Of a stretch of 64,000 bases of DNA, positions 43,292 to 50,610 are shown piece by piece (position 1 is the first letter of the stretch; the number at the start of each line of letters is the position of its first letter). The stretch lies in contig NZ_WXUB01000002.1 in assembly GCF_011799805.1 (NCBI RefSeq), positions 1,116,001 to 1,180,000 of the forward strand, written 5' to 3'. Source of the DNA: Maribellus sediminis (lineage in GTDB: Bacteria; Bacteroidota; Bacteroidia; Bacteroidales; Prolixibacteraceae). The notes under the pieces are model-generated. The model ran no database searches, had not been told where the DNA came from, and worked only from the letters and a program-made list of their open reading frames with translations. Position numbers and translations under genes: made by a program.

Positions 43292-44587
43292 TTATCCTTC
43301 TTCCAGTTCAGCTTGTTCTTTATTATCGGGGTGACCAAAAGGTACAAAATATGCGGCTAAAAATGCCGGAATAGTGGCAACAAGCACCCAAATAAAGAAC
43401 ACTTTATAACCAAGCATGTCGCTAAAAAAGCCACTCATCATCGATGGAATCATAAAACCCAGATTCATTATTCCTGAAGCAAAAGCGTAGTGTGCCATTT
43501 TGTATTTTCCGGGAGCAACCTGCTGCATCATAAACAACATCAAGCCTACAAAACCAAAACCGTAACCGAAATATTCCATAACAACTCCTAACCCAATTAC
43601 ATAAAGATTTTCAGGCTGATACATAGCGAGCAAAGCATACACTACAAACGGAATATTGAAGCTGGCTACCAATACCATCAATACTTTTTTCAATCCTTTT
43701 CTGGCAATATAATAACCGCCTAACACCGATCCCAGAACAAAAGCTATTGTCCCGAATGTTCCGTAAATAACACCTATTTGTGTTGTGGTCAATCCAAGGC
43801 CACCTTCTGAAACGGCTGCCTTAAAGAAAAGTGGTGCAATTTTTATGGCGAAACCTTCAGCAAAACGGTATAAAATAATAAATGCGATGTACCACAAAAT
43901 GTATTTTTTCTGAAAGAATGTAACCAGAACATCCCACAAGGTAGAAAATCCTTCTTTTAATGAAGTTACTTCTTTAGTTACCGCGCCACCTGAAGGCAGC
44001 ATTCGGATGTGGTATAAACCAACCAGTGCCATAACTGCGCCAATACCAAACATTACGGCCATCCACGCATGAACAACTCCCAATTGCTTTTCAAGAATAC
44101 CGGCAAGTGTAACAAATCCGCCGTAGGCAGCCAGTTTCCCAATGTTGTAGGAAGCACCCTGCCAGCCAATGTATTCAGCCTGTTTTTTTGATGAGAGTAC
44201 ATTCAGATAAACCCCATCGGTGGCAATATCGGTACTGGCACCACTAAAAGCAACAATTCCCATTAAAGCGATAGAGTATGCAAAAAAGTTGTTAAGCGGT
44301 AAGGAAAAAGCCACCAGTGCAAAAGTTATCGCGGTAACAAACTGAAAAGTCACCACAAAAAACTTCTTCGACTTAAACATTTCGAACAGAGGACTCCACA
44401 AGGGTTTAAACGTCCACGGCAACATAATTAACGAAGTCCAGAACGCAATCTGCGTATCCGAAACTCCCATGTTTTTATACATAATTGCCGTTGACTGCGC
44501 CAGAACCACAAACGGCAGTCCCATAGCAAAATAGGCCGTTGGAACCCAGAATGCAGGATTTATTTGTTTTACTTTTTCTTTTAACAT
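43292..44587 (-). CDS. MFS-type transporter (AmpG/PAT-like), sugar operon
   Basis: The 431-residue protein has about twelve hydrophobic segments. The opening [55 protein letters not shown] resembles the AmpG/PAT-type MFS families used for muropeptides and oligosaccharides. With the GH130 phosphorylase immediately downstream, it probably imports a mannose-containing disaccharide or short oligosaccharide (inference). No SusC/SusD pair is in the window. Confidence 0.88.
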   Translation of the reverse strand: MLKEKVKQINPAFWVPTAYFAMGLPFVVLAQSTAIMYKNMGVSDTQIAFWTSLIMLPWTFKPLWSPLFEMFKSKKFFVVTFQFVTAITFALVAFSLPLNNFFAYSIALMGIVAFSGASTDIATDGVYLNVLSSKKQAEYIGWQGASYNIGKLAAYGGFVTLAGILEKQLGVVHAWMAVMFGIGAVMALVGLYHIRMLPSGGAVTKEVTSLKEGFSTLWDVLVTFFQKKYILWYIAFIILYRFAEGFAIKIAPLFFKAAVSEGGLGLTTTQIGVIYGTFGTIAFVLGSVLGGYYIARKGLKKVLMVLVASFNIPFVVYALLAMYQPENLYVIGLGVVMEYFGYGFGFVGLMLFMMQQVAPGKYKMAHYAFASGIMNLGFMIPSMMSGFFSDMLGYKVFFIWVLVATIPAFLAAYFVPFGHPDNKEQAELEEG

Positions 44588-44766
44588 CCGGTCGTTTTTA
44601 ATTCATTGGTTTGACTTCATTTTTACCTTCAAAATCAAGCTCCGAAATTACATTATTATTTATTTTTTTATAGATGATTTTTGTAGATTTTAAATTTTTT
44701 TAAAATGTTTTTAGGTTGAATTCTCTAAAAGCAATAATTTTAGGCACACAATTTAATGCATCAAAT

Positions 44767-45933
44767 ATGAAATTTTCAATCCTGACAGTAGCGACACTTT
44801 TTGCTTTCATTTCGTTTACCGGATGTAAGCCGGCACAAAAGCCAAAAGCTGAAACAAATGCGAAAGAATATATGGTGGTAGCCTATGTTGCAGGTTATCG
44901 CGATTTTGACTTTTCAACCATCGACGTTTCCGGAATTACACACATTAATTATGCTTTTGGAAACATTCGCGATGGTGAAGCTGTTTTCGACACCACAAAA
45001 ATCGATGGAAAAAACCTCACCCCCAACGACCTGGTAAAACTTAACGGTTTGAAGTCGAAAAATCCTGATCTTAAAATTTTAGTTTCGATTGGCGGCTGGT
45101 CATGGTCGGGCGGTTTTTCGGATGCTGCCTTAACCGAAAGCTCCAGAAAGCGTTTTGCCGAAAGCTGTGCCCGATTTGTAAAAGATTATCAGCTTGATGG
45201 AATCGATCTCGACTGGGAATATCCAAATCAGGTTGGAGCGGGAAATATTCACCGCCCCGAAGACGTGCACAATTTCACTTTAATGCTTAAAGCTGTTAGA
45301 GAAGAGCTGGACAAATTATCAAAGGAACCGGATAATGGAAAACACTATTTGCTAAGTATTGCCACCGGTGCCGATAAGGCTTATGTTGATAATACAGAAT
45401 TGGGAAAATTGGGGGAATACCTCGATTTCCTGAATATTATGACCTACGATTTTTACAACGGGCTACACAATGTAAATGGCCATCACAGCAACCTGAATCC
45501 TTCGGCTCAACCCGATCTGGACATGAACAGTGTGGTGAATGCAGTGGATTTGCACACCGAAGCCGGATTCCCAGTTGGTAAGATCAATCTTGGTATTCCT
45601 TTTTATGGCAGAATCTGGAAAGGTGTTGAAGCAAGTGGCGATCAAATCCTGTTTAACAAAGCGGAAACAGTTGGGATGGGAATCGATTATGTCGACTTCT
45701 TTCAAAACATAAATGCAAACGGATACTCCCGATATTGGGACGATACAGCAAAAGCTCCTTATTTGTGGAATCCGGAAAATAAAGAATTTATATCGTACGA
45801 GGATGAAGAGTCGATTGCGTATAAAATTGCTTACCTCAAAAAACGTGGATTGGCCGGTATAATGTTTTGGGAATACAGCGCTGACCATGATAAAGTGTTG
45901 CTAAATGCTGCACTTTCAAATCTGAAAAAATAA
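44767..45933 (+). CDS. GH18 chitinase-like lipoprotein
   Basis: GH18 enzymes cleave chitin and related GlcNAc polymers. The 388-residue protein begins with a lipoprotein signal (lipobox FTGC at about residue 20), so it is likely surface-anchored. The catalytic DxxDxDxE motif is intact in LDGIDLDWEYPNQVG, the substrate-binding SIGGWSWSGGF is upstream, and MTYDFYNGLHNVNGHH and FWEYSADHD match the rest of the barrel. I chose ATG 44767, since a TTG at 44716 would add residues ahead of the signal. A terminator follows at 45935-45980. Confidence 0.95.
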   Translation: MKFSILTVATLFAFISFTGCKPAQKPKAETNAKEYMVVAYVAGYRDFDFSTIDVSGITHINYAFGNIRDGEAVFDTTKIDGKNLTPNDLVKLNGLKSKNPDLKILVSIGGWSWSGGFSDAALTESSRKRFAESCARFVKDYQLDGIDLDWEYPNQVGAGNIHRPEDVHNFTLMLKAVREELDKLSKEPDNGKHYLLSIATGADKAYVDNTELGKLGEYLDFLNIMTYDFYNGLHNVNGHHSNLNPSAQPDLDMNSVVNAVDLHTEAGFPVGKINLGIPFYGRIWKGVEASGDQILFNKAETVGMGIDYVDFFQNINANGYSRYWDDTAKAPYLWNPENKEFISYEDEESIAYKIAYLKKRGLAGIMFWEYSADHDKVLLNAALSNLKK

Positions 45934-45934
45934 T

Positions 45935-45980
45935 TAAAATCAATAAACCTGCATGTGAACATGCAGGTTTATTGATTTTA
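45935..45980. terminator. Bidirectional terminator between GH18 and the zinc-ribbon gene
   Basis: Twenty bases at 45935-45954 pair perfectly with 45961-45980 over the loop GTGAAC, an unusually long perfect stem with AT-rich ends on both sides. It can serve both converging genes. Confidence 0.88.
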
Positions 45981-45992
45981 CACCGATCGTAA

Positions 45993-46202
45993 TTAGTTAG
46001 TAAGAAAGTCCAGAATATTACTGGCTCCACCCGATCGGCCACCTCTGTAAAACTCGGTATAACCGCAACGCTTGCACGAAACTGCCGTAAAACGCCGGTT
46101 TTGAATGTTAAAATACTTGGTAAATCCGGCGCCGGTGGTTCTTATCTCATCCATTTCGTATTCCCAACTGCCGCATTTGGCACAACTGAATGTTTTCTTC
46201 AT
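45993..46202 (-). CDS. Small zinc-ribbon protein
   Basis: The 69-residue protein has two CxxC knuckles, CAKCGSWEYEMDEIRTTG and CKRCGYTEFY, about 40 residues apart, the form of the PF09855-type nucleic-acid-binding zinc ribbon. The C-terminal tail is GGASNILDFLTN. It lies last in a run of same-strand small genes (SPFH, PH-like, RHH, one-helix), 47 bases after the one-helix gene, and may belong to that operon. Confidence 0.85.
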   Translation of the reverse strand: MKKTFSCAKCGSWEYEMDEIRTTGAGFTKYFNIQNRRFTAVSCKRCGYTEFYRGGRSGGASNILDFLTN

Positions 46203-46249
46203 GGCTCTTAATTTTCGTTTTTTGGTTAAAGTTGTTTTTAAAATAAGTC

Positions 46250-46405
46250 TTAGTTCTTCTGATTCATTACGATTTGAATCATGAAAATAGTTATGCCCGT
46301 TAGCAATAACATTGCAATCATAACATACCTGACCATCAGAAAAACCTTTTTCTGTTTTGATTGTGGTTCCGGTTTTGGCTTTTTGTACTGTTCGTATCTA
46401 CCCAT
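46250..46405 (-). CDS. 51-residue one-helix membrane protein
   Basis: The protein begins with a basic, hydrophilic stretch (MGRYEQYKKPKPEPQSKQKK) followed by one hydrophobic helix (VFLMVRYVMIAMLLLTGITI) and a short MNQKN end. The start overlaps the ribbon-helix-helix gene's stop by eight bases, a strong sign of real, coupled translation. I do not recognise the family. A small single-pass protein with a positive N-terminus fits a membrane-bound partner of the other operon products. Confidence 0.72.
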   Translation of the reverse strand: MGRYEQYKKPKPEPQSKQKKVFLMVRYVMIAMLLLTGITIFMIQIVMNQKN

Positions 46406-46565
46406 TCTCAGAATTTTTCTTTAAGCGCTTGGCATTTGCCAGCGCGTTGTGAATGATCCACTCCAGCTGCCCGTTGATGCTCCTGAAATCATCGGCTGCC
46501 CATTTCTCAACAGCCTCCATCATTTCCGGATTTATACGTAATACAAAAGATTTTTTCTTCGACAT
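46398..46565 (-). CDS. Arc-like ribbon-helix-helix DNA-binding protein
   Basis: The 55-residue protein starts SKKKSFVLRINPEMMEAVEKWA and continues through DDFRSINGQLEWIIHNAL, the pattern of an Arc/CopG-type ribbon-helix-helix repressor (beta strand FVLRI, helix A, turn, helix B). Its ATG is one base after the end of the PH-like gene's stop, and its stop overlaps the next start by eight bases, so it is embedded in an operon. It may autoregulate the operon through the 11-bp repeats at 47967-47988 (inference). Confidence 0.85.
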   Translation of the reverse strand: MSKKKSFVLRINPEMMEAVEKWAADDFRSINGQLEWIIHNALANAKRLKKNSENG

Positions 46566-46566
46566 G

Positions 46567-47097
46567 TCACTCCTCCCCTTCCATTAATTTTCGCATGGCG
46601 TATTCAAAAGCCTGTTTCTTTTGTGTACCAATAAGCAATTTCTTGCCGTTTTTAAGATACAGCTGCATGCCAACATTCCCCGAAATGGTATATGCACTAC
46701 CGTATCTTCTTCTTGTTTTTATCCCATGACCACCATATTCACGTTTTGCCCGATAGGTTCTAATTTCATATCTACTAATTTGTTCCGGTGTGAATTTCTG
46801 CCAATTTCTTTTAAAAGGTGAATAAATAACAAACAAGGCTTCCGTAGTGATTTTGGTTTTTAGTTGTGAAGCAAAAATTACAATAAACATAAAGACTATA
46901 ACAACAACAGAAACAATTCCTGACACTACTAATCCTTCCAATGATGTTTCAGTATCGCCCAATGGATTGCTTCCCATCACTTGTGTATAAATGCGAACAA
47001 GAATTGGTATCAGTACTGCGAGTAGCGAAGCCATTGCAATAAATTTAATCCACCACTGGTTAAATCGTTGTTCCTCTGAAAAAAGAACCTTTTCCAT
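46567..47097 (-). CDS. Membrane protein with PH-like (bPH2/YdbT-like) domain
   Basis: The 176-residue protein has two hydrophobic segments (residues ~17-38 and 55-72) followed by a beta-rich part with TEALFVIYSPFKRNWQKFTPEQISRYEIRTYR and VGMQLYLKNGKKLLIGTQKKQAFEYAMRKL, the layout of bacterial PH-like domains of the YdbT/bPH2 class. The family is unknown in function. It lies seven bases after the SPFH gene and one base before the RHH start. Confidence 0.82.
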   Translation of the reverse strand: MEKVLFSEEQRFNQWWIKFIAMASLLAVLIPILVRIYTQVMGSNPLGDTETSLEGLVVSGIVSVVVIVFMFIVIFASQLKTKITTEALFVIYSPFKRNWQKFTPEQISRYEIRTYRAKREYGGHGIKTRRRYGSAYTISGNVGMQLYLKNGKKLLIGTQKKQAFEYAMRKLMEGEE

Positions 47098-47104
47098 TAT
47101 CAGC

Positions 47105-47950
47105 CTAATATAACGTTCCGGTATTCACAATCGGTGTTGCATCCTTATCACCACACAGCACAACCATTAGATTACTTACCATAGTAGCTTTCTTTTCTTC
47201 ATCAAGATCTACAATTTTTTTCTGACTCAACTGTTCTAAAGCCATTTCAACCATGCTGACCGCACCTTCAACAATCTTGTATCGAGCGGCAACAATGGCC
47301 GTTGCCTGCTGACGTTTCAACATAGCCTGAGCAATTTCCTGGGCATAAGCGATATGGTTGATACGAGCCTCTATCACATGAATACCGGCAATATCAAGCC
47401 GCTCAACGATTTCACGCTCCAACTCGTTGTTTACCTCTTCGGTGCCGTCGCGCAAGGTAACTTTTGCCGATTCATCCTCAATGTTATCATAGGGATACAA
47501 GCCGGCCAGTTTTCGAAGTGCAGCTTCACTTTGTACCACCACAAAATGCTCGTATTCATCAACACCAAAGGCTGCTTTGTACGTTTCTTCCACTTTCCAA
47601 ACCAGCACCAGGCCAATCATTATTGGGTTACCTAGTTTGTCGTTTACCTTGATGGTTTCGCTATCGAAGTTTCGGGCACGCAGGGAGATCTTTTTCTTGG
47701 CGAAAAATGGATTTACCCAATAAAAACCATTCGATTTAATAGTGCCTTTATACGCACCGAACAAAACCAGAACACAGCTCTGATTCGGATCAACAACTGT
47801 AAATCCGATAGCGATAAGAATAAAAACAGGAATTAGTATAACCGCCGGAACGATCATCATTCGCACAAACCCTAGAACGATAAGTACCACGAGAATCAGC
47901 TCCACAAAAAGGAACATGTAACCTGACATACCTGAATATTTCTTTTCCAT
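47105..47950 (-). CDS. SPFH/Band 7 domain membrane protein
   Basis: The 281-residue protein has two N-terminal hydrophobic segments and then the SPFH domain with VDPNQSCVLVLFGAYKG, ARNFDSETIKVNDKLGNPIMIG, and ERLDIAGIHVIEARINHIAYAQEIAQAM. The end VLCGDKDATPIVNTGTLY recurs in this subgroup. SPFH proteins form membrane microdomain scaffolds and often control proteases or transporters. It heads a compact operon with a PH-like, an RHH and a one-helix gene. The predicted promoter lies at 47991-48021. Confidence 0.93.
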   Translation of the reverse strand: MEKKYSGMSGYMFLFVELILVVLIVLGFVRMMIVPAVILIPVFILIAIGFTVVDPNQSCVLVLFGAYKGTIKSNGFYWVNPFFAKKKISLRARNFDSETIKVNDKLGNPIMIGLVLVWKVEETYKAAFGVDEYEHFVVVQSEAALRKLAGLYPYDNIEDESAKVTLRDGTEEVNNELEREIVERLDIAGIHVIEARINHIAYAQEIAQAMLKRQQATAIVAARYKIVEGAVSMVEMALEQLSQKKIVDLDEEKKATMVSNLMVVLCGDKDATPIVNTGTLY

Positions 47951-47966
47951 GACATTAATTAATTAG

Positions 47967-48021
47967 TATTTTGATATTATTTTGATATCACTAAATTATA
48001 ACTTTTTTTTCAAGCTGACAA
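47967..48021 (-). promoter_or_regulatory. Promoter and tandem operator of the SPFH operon
   Basis: On the minus strand TTG (48019-48021), a 20-base spacer, and TAATTTAG (47991-47998, one change from TAnnTTTG) precede the SPFH start. The expected start site falls on an exact 11-bp tandem repeat, ATATCAAAATA, twice (47967-47977 and 47978-47988). An 11-base period, one helix turn, suits a ribbon-helix-helix protein such as the one encoded in the operon. Confidence 0.5.
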
Positions 48022-48199
48022 TAGTTGCTCTAAAATATATTCTTCATAAATTTGAAACTCACGAAAGAACAATGTTTATGTTTTCCTGTTAAACAGTTCA
48101 TATGAAATAAGCATGAGAAATACCTCACTCCAATATGAATTGATTATAACTCACGCGAATTTCATGTGTTATCACAAAAAATAAACAACTATAAAATAC

Positions 48200-49510
48200 A
48201 TGAAAGATAAAATCAAAAGCATCAAGGAGCCCATCAACCAATTTATCCGCCTCGAAACTTCCAGTAGTATTATCCTGTTTGGAGTAACACTTCTGGCACT
48301 CATCCTTGCAAACAGTCCGTTAAGTGATCAGTTTCTTGGGCTGTGGAAAAAATACATCACTTTTAGTTTACCAGGTTTTGAATTATCGAAGCCAATTTAC
48401 AAATGGATTAACGATGGTTTGATGGCCATTTTTTTCTTTGTGATTGGCCTAGAAATCAAACGCGAAATTTTAACCGGCGAGCTGAGCCACATAAAGAAGG
48501 CATCGCTGCCACTATTTGCAGCAATTGGCGGCATGATTGTTCCTGCTGCGCTATTCACTGTACTTAATGCCGGCAATGAAGGAGGAGAAGGTTGGGGAAT
48601 TCCTATGGCTGCTGACATTGCATTTTCTCTTGGAATTCTCACGCTTCTGGGAAACCGTGTTCCGGCCGGAGTAAAAGTTTTTTTAATGGCCTTTGCGATC
48701 ATCGACGACCTTGGAGCTGTGCTCGTTATTGCTTTCTTTTACAGCACCAATCTTATTTGGACAAATATATTTATAGGGCTTGGTATCGTCGCTTTTTTGA
48801 TGCTGCTGAGTCGTTTTAATTACTATTCCAAATACATCTTTTTTATTGCCGGTGTCATCGTATGGATCCTTTTTCTGAAATCGGGCATCCATGCTACAAT
48901 AGCAGGAGTTTTACTTGCAATGACCATTCCGCTGAGGAGAAAAACTAATACCCGCTCGTTTTACGAAAGAAGCAAAGAACTTCTTGAAGAATTTCTTTCG
49001 GAATGTGGCGTAAATGAGCAAAAAACCGTATTAAGTAAAAAGCAACTCCATAGTTTGGACGATCTTCAGGAGCTGACCGAAAATACGACAGCACCTTTAC
49101 AAAACCTGGAACACCAGCTTCACGGATGGGTATCATACCTCATCATGCCGGTATTCGCTTTGGCCAATGCCGGCGTTGCTTTCAGTTTTTCGGGCGATAC
49201 CAATATCGCGCTATCACTAAACCTTGCATTGAGTATGATCATAGGAAACGTTATAGGGATTTTTGCTTTCTCATGGCTTGCTATCAAATTCAATATTGCT
49301 GAGTTACCTGAGAATGTAAACTTCAGGCAACTTGGCGGAGTATCTTTTCTTGGAGGACTGGGATTCACTATGTCGCTATTTATAAACAGCCTTGCTTACG
49401 ATAATGCAGCACTAGTTGATTCGGCTAAAATGGGAATTTTGCTCGGTTCGCTAATTGCAGGTACACTTGGTTATTTTTTCATCAGGCTTACAACATCTGA
49501 GCAAAAATAA
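48200..49510 (+). CDS. nhaA: Na+/H+ antiporter NhaA
   Basis: NhaA exports Na+ in exchange for H+. The 436-residue protein has about twelve hydrophobic segments with the family motifs GVTLLALILANSPLS at the start, NDGLMAIFFFVIGLEIKRE, AADIAFSLGILTLLGNRVPAG and the Asp-Asp pair FAIIDDLGAV, which is the ion-binding site. A hydrophilic loop of about 50 residues separates the later helices. It lies 250 bases from the SPFH promoter. Confidence 0.97.
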   Translation: MKDKIKSIKEPINQFIRLETSSSIILFGVTLLALILANSPLSDQFLGLWKKYITFSLPGFELSKPIYKWINDGLMAIFFFVIGLEIKREILTGELSHIKKASLPLFAAIGGMIVPAALFTVLNAGNEGGEGWGIPMAADIAFSLGILTLLGNRVPAGVKVFLMAFAIIDDLGAVLVIAFFYSTNLIWTNIFIGLGIVAFLMLLSRFNYYSKYIFFIAGVIVWILFLKSGIHATIAGVLLAMTIPLRRKTNTRSFYERSKELLEEFLSECGVNEQKTVLSKKQLHSLDDLQELTENTTAPLQNLEHQLHGWVSYLIMPVFALANAGVAFSFSGDTNIALSLNLALSMIIGNVIGIFAFSWLAIKFNIAELPENVNFRQLGGVSFLGGLGFTMSLFINSLAYDNAALVDSAKMGILLGSLIAGTLGYFFIRLTTSEQK

Positions 49511-49547
49511 TTGCTAAAACGCTGCTTTAATAGAAAATATACCAAAC

Positions 49548-49572
49548 AAAAAAGGCACCTTACTGGTGCCTT
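49548..49572 (-). terminator. Terminator of the 49577-49801 gene
   Basis: On the minus strand AAGGCACC pairs with GGTGCCTT over AGTAA, followed by TTTTTT, just beyond the stop at 49577. It may also stop nhaA transcription from the other side. Confidence 0.75.
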
Positions 49573-49576
49573 ATCG

Positions 49577-49801
49577 TTAATTTAAAATCATTTCCACATA
49601 TCCCGCCGACTCGGTTTCGAGCACATCGTAAGAACGGGCAAAATTGAGAATATTTTTGATGGACGTTTCTGATGGTTCCATCCCGATAGATGTTTCAACT
49701 GCATTCAATTCATTTTCAGCAATGGTTGTTTCGCATTGCTCACAATCAGACCGAAAAGAATTATAACAGTACATTAAAGTAGAGATTTTTTGCATAGGCA
49801 T
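49577..49801 (-). CDS. Small hypothetical protein downstream of the sigma factor gene
   Basis: The 74-residue protein has no signal peptide or membrane segment, an acidic middle (ETTIAENELNAVETSIGMEPSETSI) and a two-cysteine SDCEQCET stretch. I do not recognise the family. It lies 59 bases after the sigma factor stop on the same strand, followed by a terminator, so it is probably cotranscribed. It may be a short partner of the sigma factor, but no zinc-finger anti-sigma motif is complete. Confidence 0.6.
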   Translation of the reverse strand: MPMQKISTLMYCYNSFRSDCEQCETTIAENELNAVETSIGMEPSETSIKNILNFARSYDVLETESAGYVEMILN

Positions 49802-49860
49802 TTTTAGAATTATTTTTACTCTAAAACGCCCTTCTCTACTTAATATTGTGTTAACAATAG

Positions 49861-50454
49861 TTAAATCATTGTCAACGTCAGTTTCTTCTTTTCAATCAGC
49901 TTTCTAAGGTTGATCAATGCATAACGCATGCGTCCCAAAGCAGTGTTAATACTTACACCTGTCTGATCTGCTATCTCCTTAAAACTCAATCCCATATAGT
50001 GCCGCATATAAATTACCTGCTGCTGATCTTCGGGCAATTCCTTAATCAAATCCTTCACTTCGCTCAATATCTGATCGTTTACCATCTGGTCTTCAACCGT
50101 GGCCTCAGAATACCGCTGCGAGTTGAAAATATCAACTTCCGTACTATCGTTTGAGATGGTACCTTTTAGTTTCAATTTTCTGAAGTGATCGATGATCAGG
50201 TTGTGCGAGATCCGAAGTACCCAGGAAACAAACTTTCCATTTTCGATATACTTCCCTCGTTTTAATGAGCGAATAACCTTAATGAAAGTTTCCTGAAAGA
50301 TATCTTCAGCCAGTTCCTGATTCTTCACTATCAACAGAATATACGAAAACACTCTGTTTTTATGACGTAAAATTAAAGTTTCAAGAGATTCTTGATCGCC
50401 TTTTATAAACCTTTGAACGAGCTCATTGTCGTCCAGTGAGTTAAGTTTGAACAT
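49861..50454 (-). CDS. ECF-type RNA polymerase sigma factor
   Basis: The 197-residue protein has a sigma-70 region 2 (LVQRFIKGDQESLETLILRH and AEDIFQETFIKVIRSLKRG) and a region 4 (LPEDQQQVIYMRHYMGLSFKEIADQTGVSINTALGRMRYAL). No anti-sigma with a FecR or transmembrane domain is adjacent, so what controls it is unknown. The start is ATG; a promoter at 50472-50501 precedes it. Confidence 0.93.
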   Translation of the reverse strand: MFKLNSLDDNELVQRFIKGDQESLETLILRHKNRVFSYILLIVKNQELAEDIFQETFIKVIRSLKRGKYIENGKFVSWVLRISHNLIIDHFRKLKLKGTISNDSTEVDIFNSQRYSEATVEDQMVNDQILSEVKDLIKELPEDQQQVIYMRHYMGLSFKEIADQTGVSINTALGRMRYALINLRKLIEKKKLTLTMI

Positions 50455-50471
50455 TACCTTCTATTTAAAAA

Positions 50472-50501
50472 TAAAAGTAGAATGGCTCTATAGGCGTCAA
50501 A
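50472..50501 (-). promoter_or_regulatory. Promoter of the sigma factor gene
   Basis: On the minus strand TTTG (50498-50501), an 18-base spacer and TACTTTTA (50472-50479) lie 18 bases upstream of the start. The -7 box differs by one base from TAnnTTTG. Confidence 0.55.
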
Positions 50502-50527
50502 TTTTAAGTGTGGTTAAACAATTATTG

Positions 50528-50535
50528 TAATTTTG
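50528..50535 (+). promoter_or_regulatory. Candidate -7 box for uvrA
   Basis: TAATTTTG fits TAnnTTTG, 75 bases before the uvrA ATG and back to back with the sigma factor promoter. Confidence 0.45.
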
Positions 50536-50610
50536 TACGAATCAAAAATGAAACAATTAAACGAAATATACAAGTTTTTTTAACTTTTTATTGCATTTCA
50601 GAAAAAAATT

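Noticed and set aside
45993-47950. SPFH operon considered as a toxin-antitoxin system
   Set aside because: The ribbon-helix-helix protein could be an antitoxin type, but no gene resembles a known toxin; the operon is better described as a membrane unit with its own regulator.
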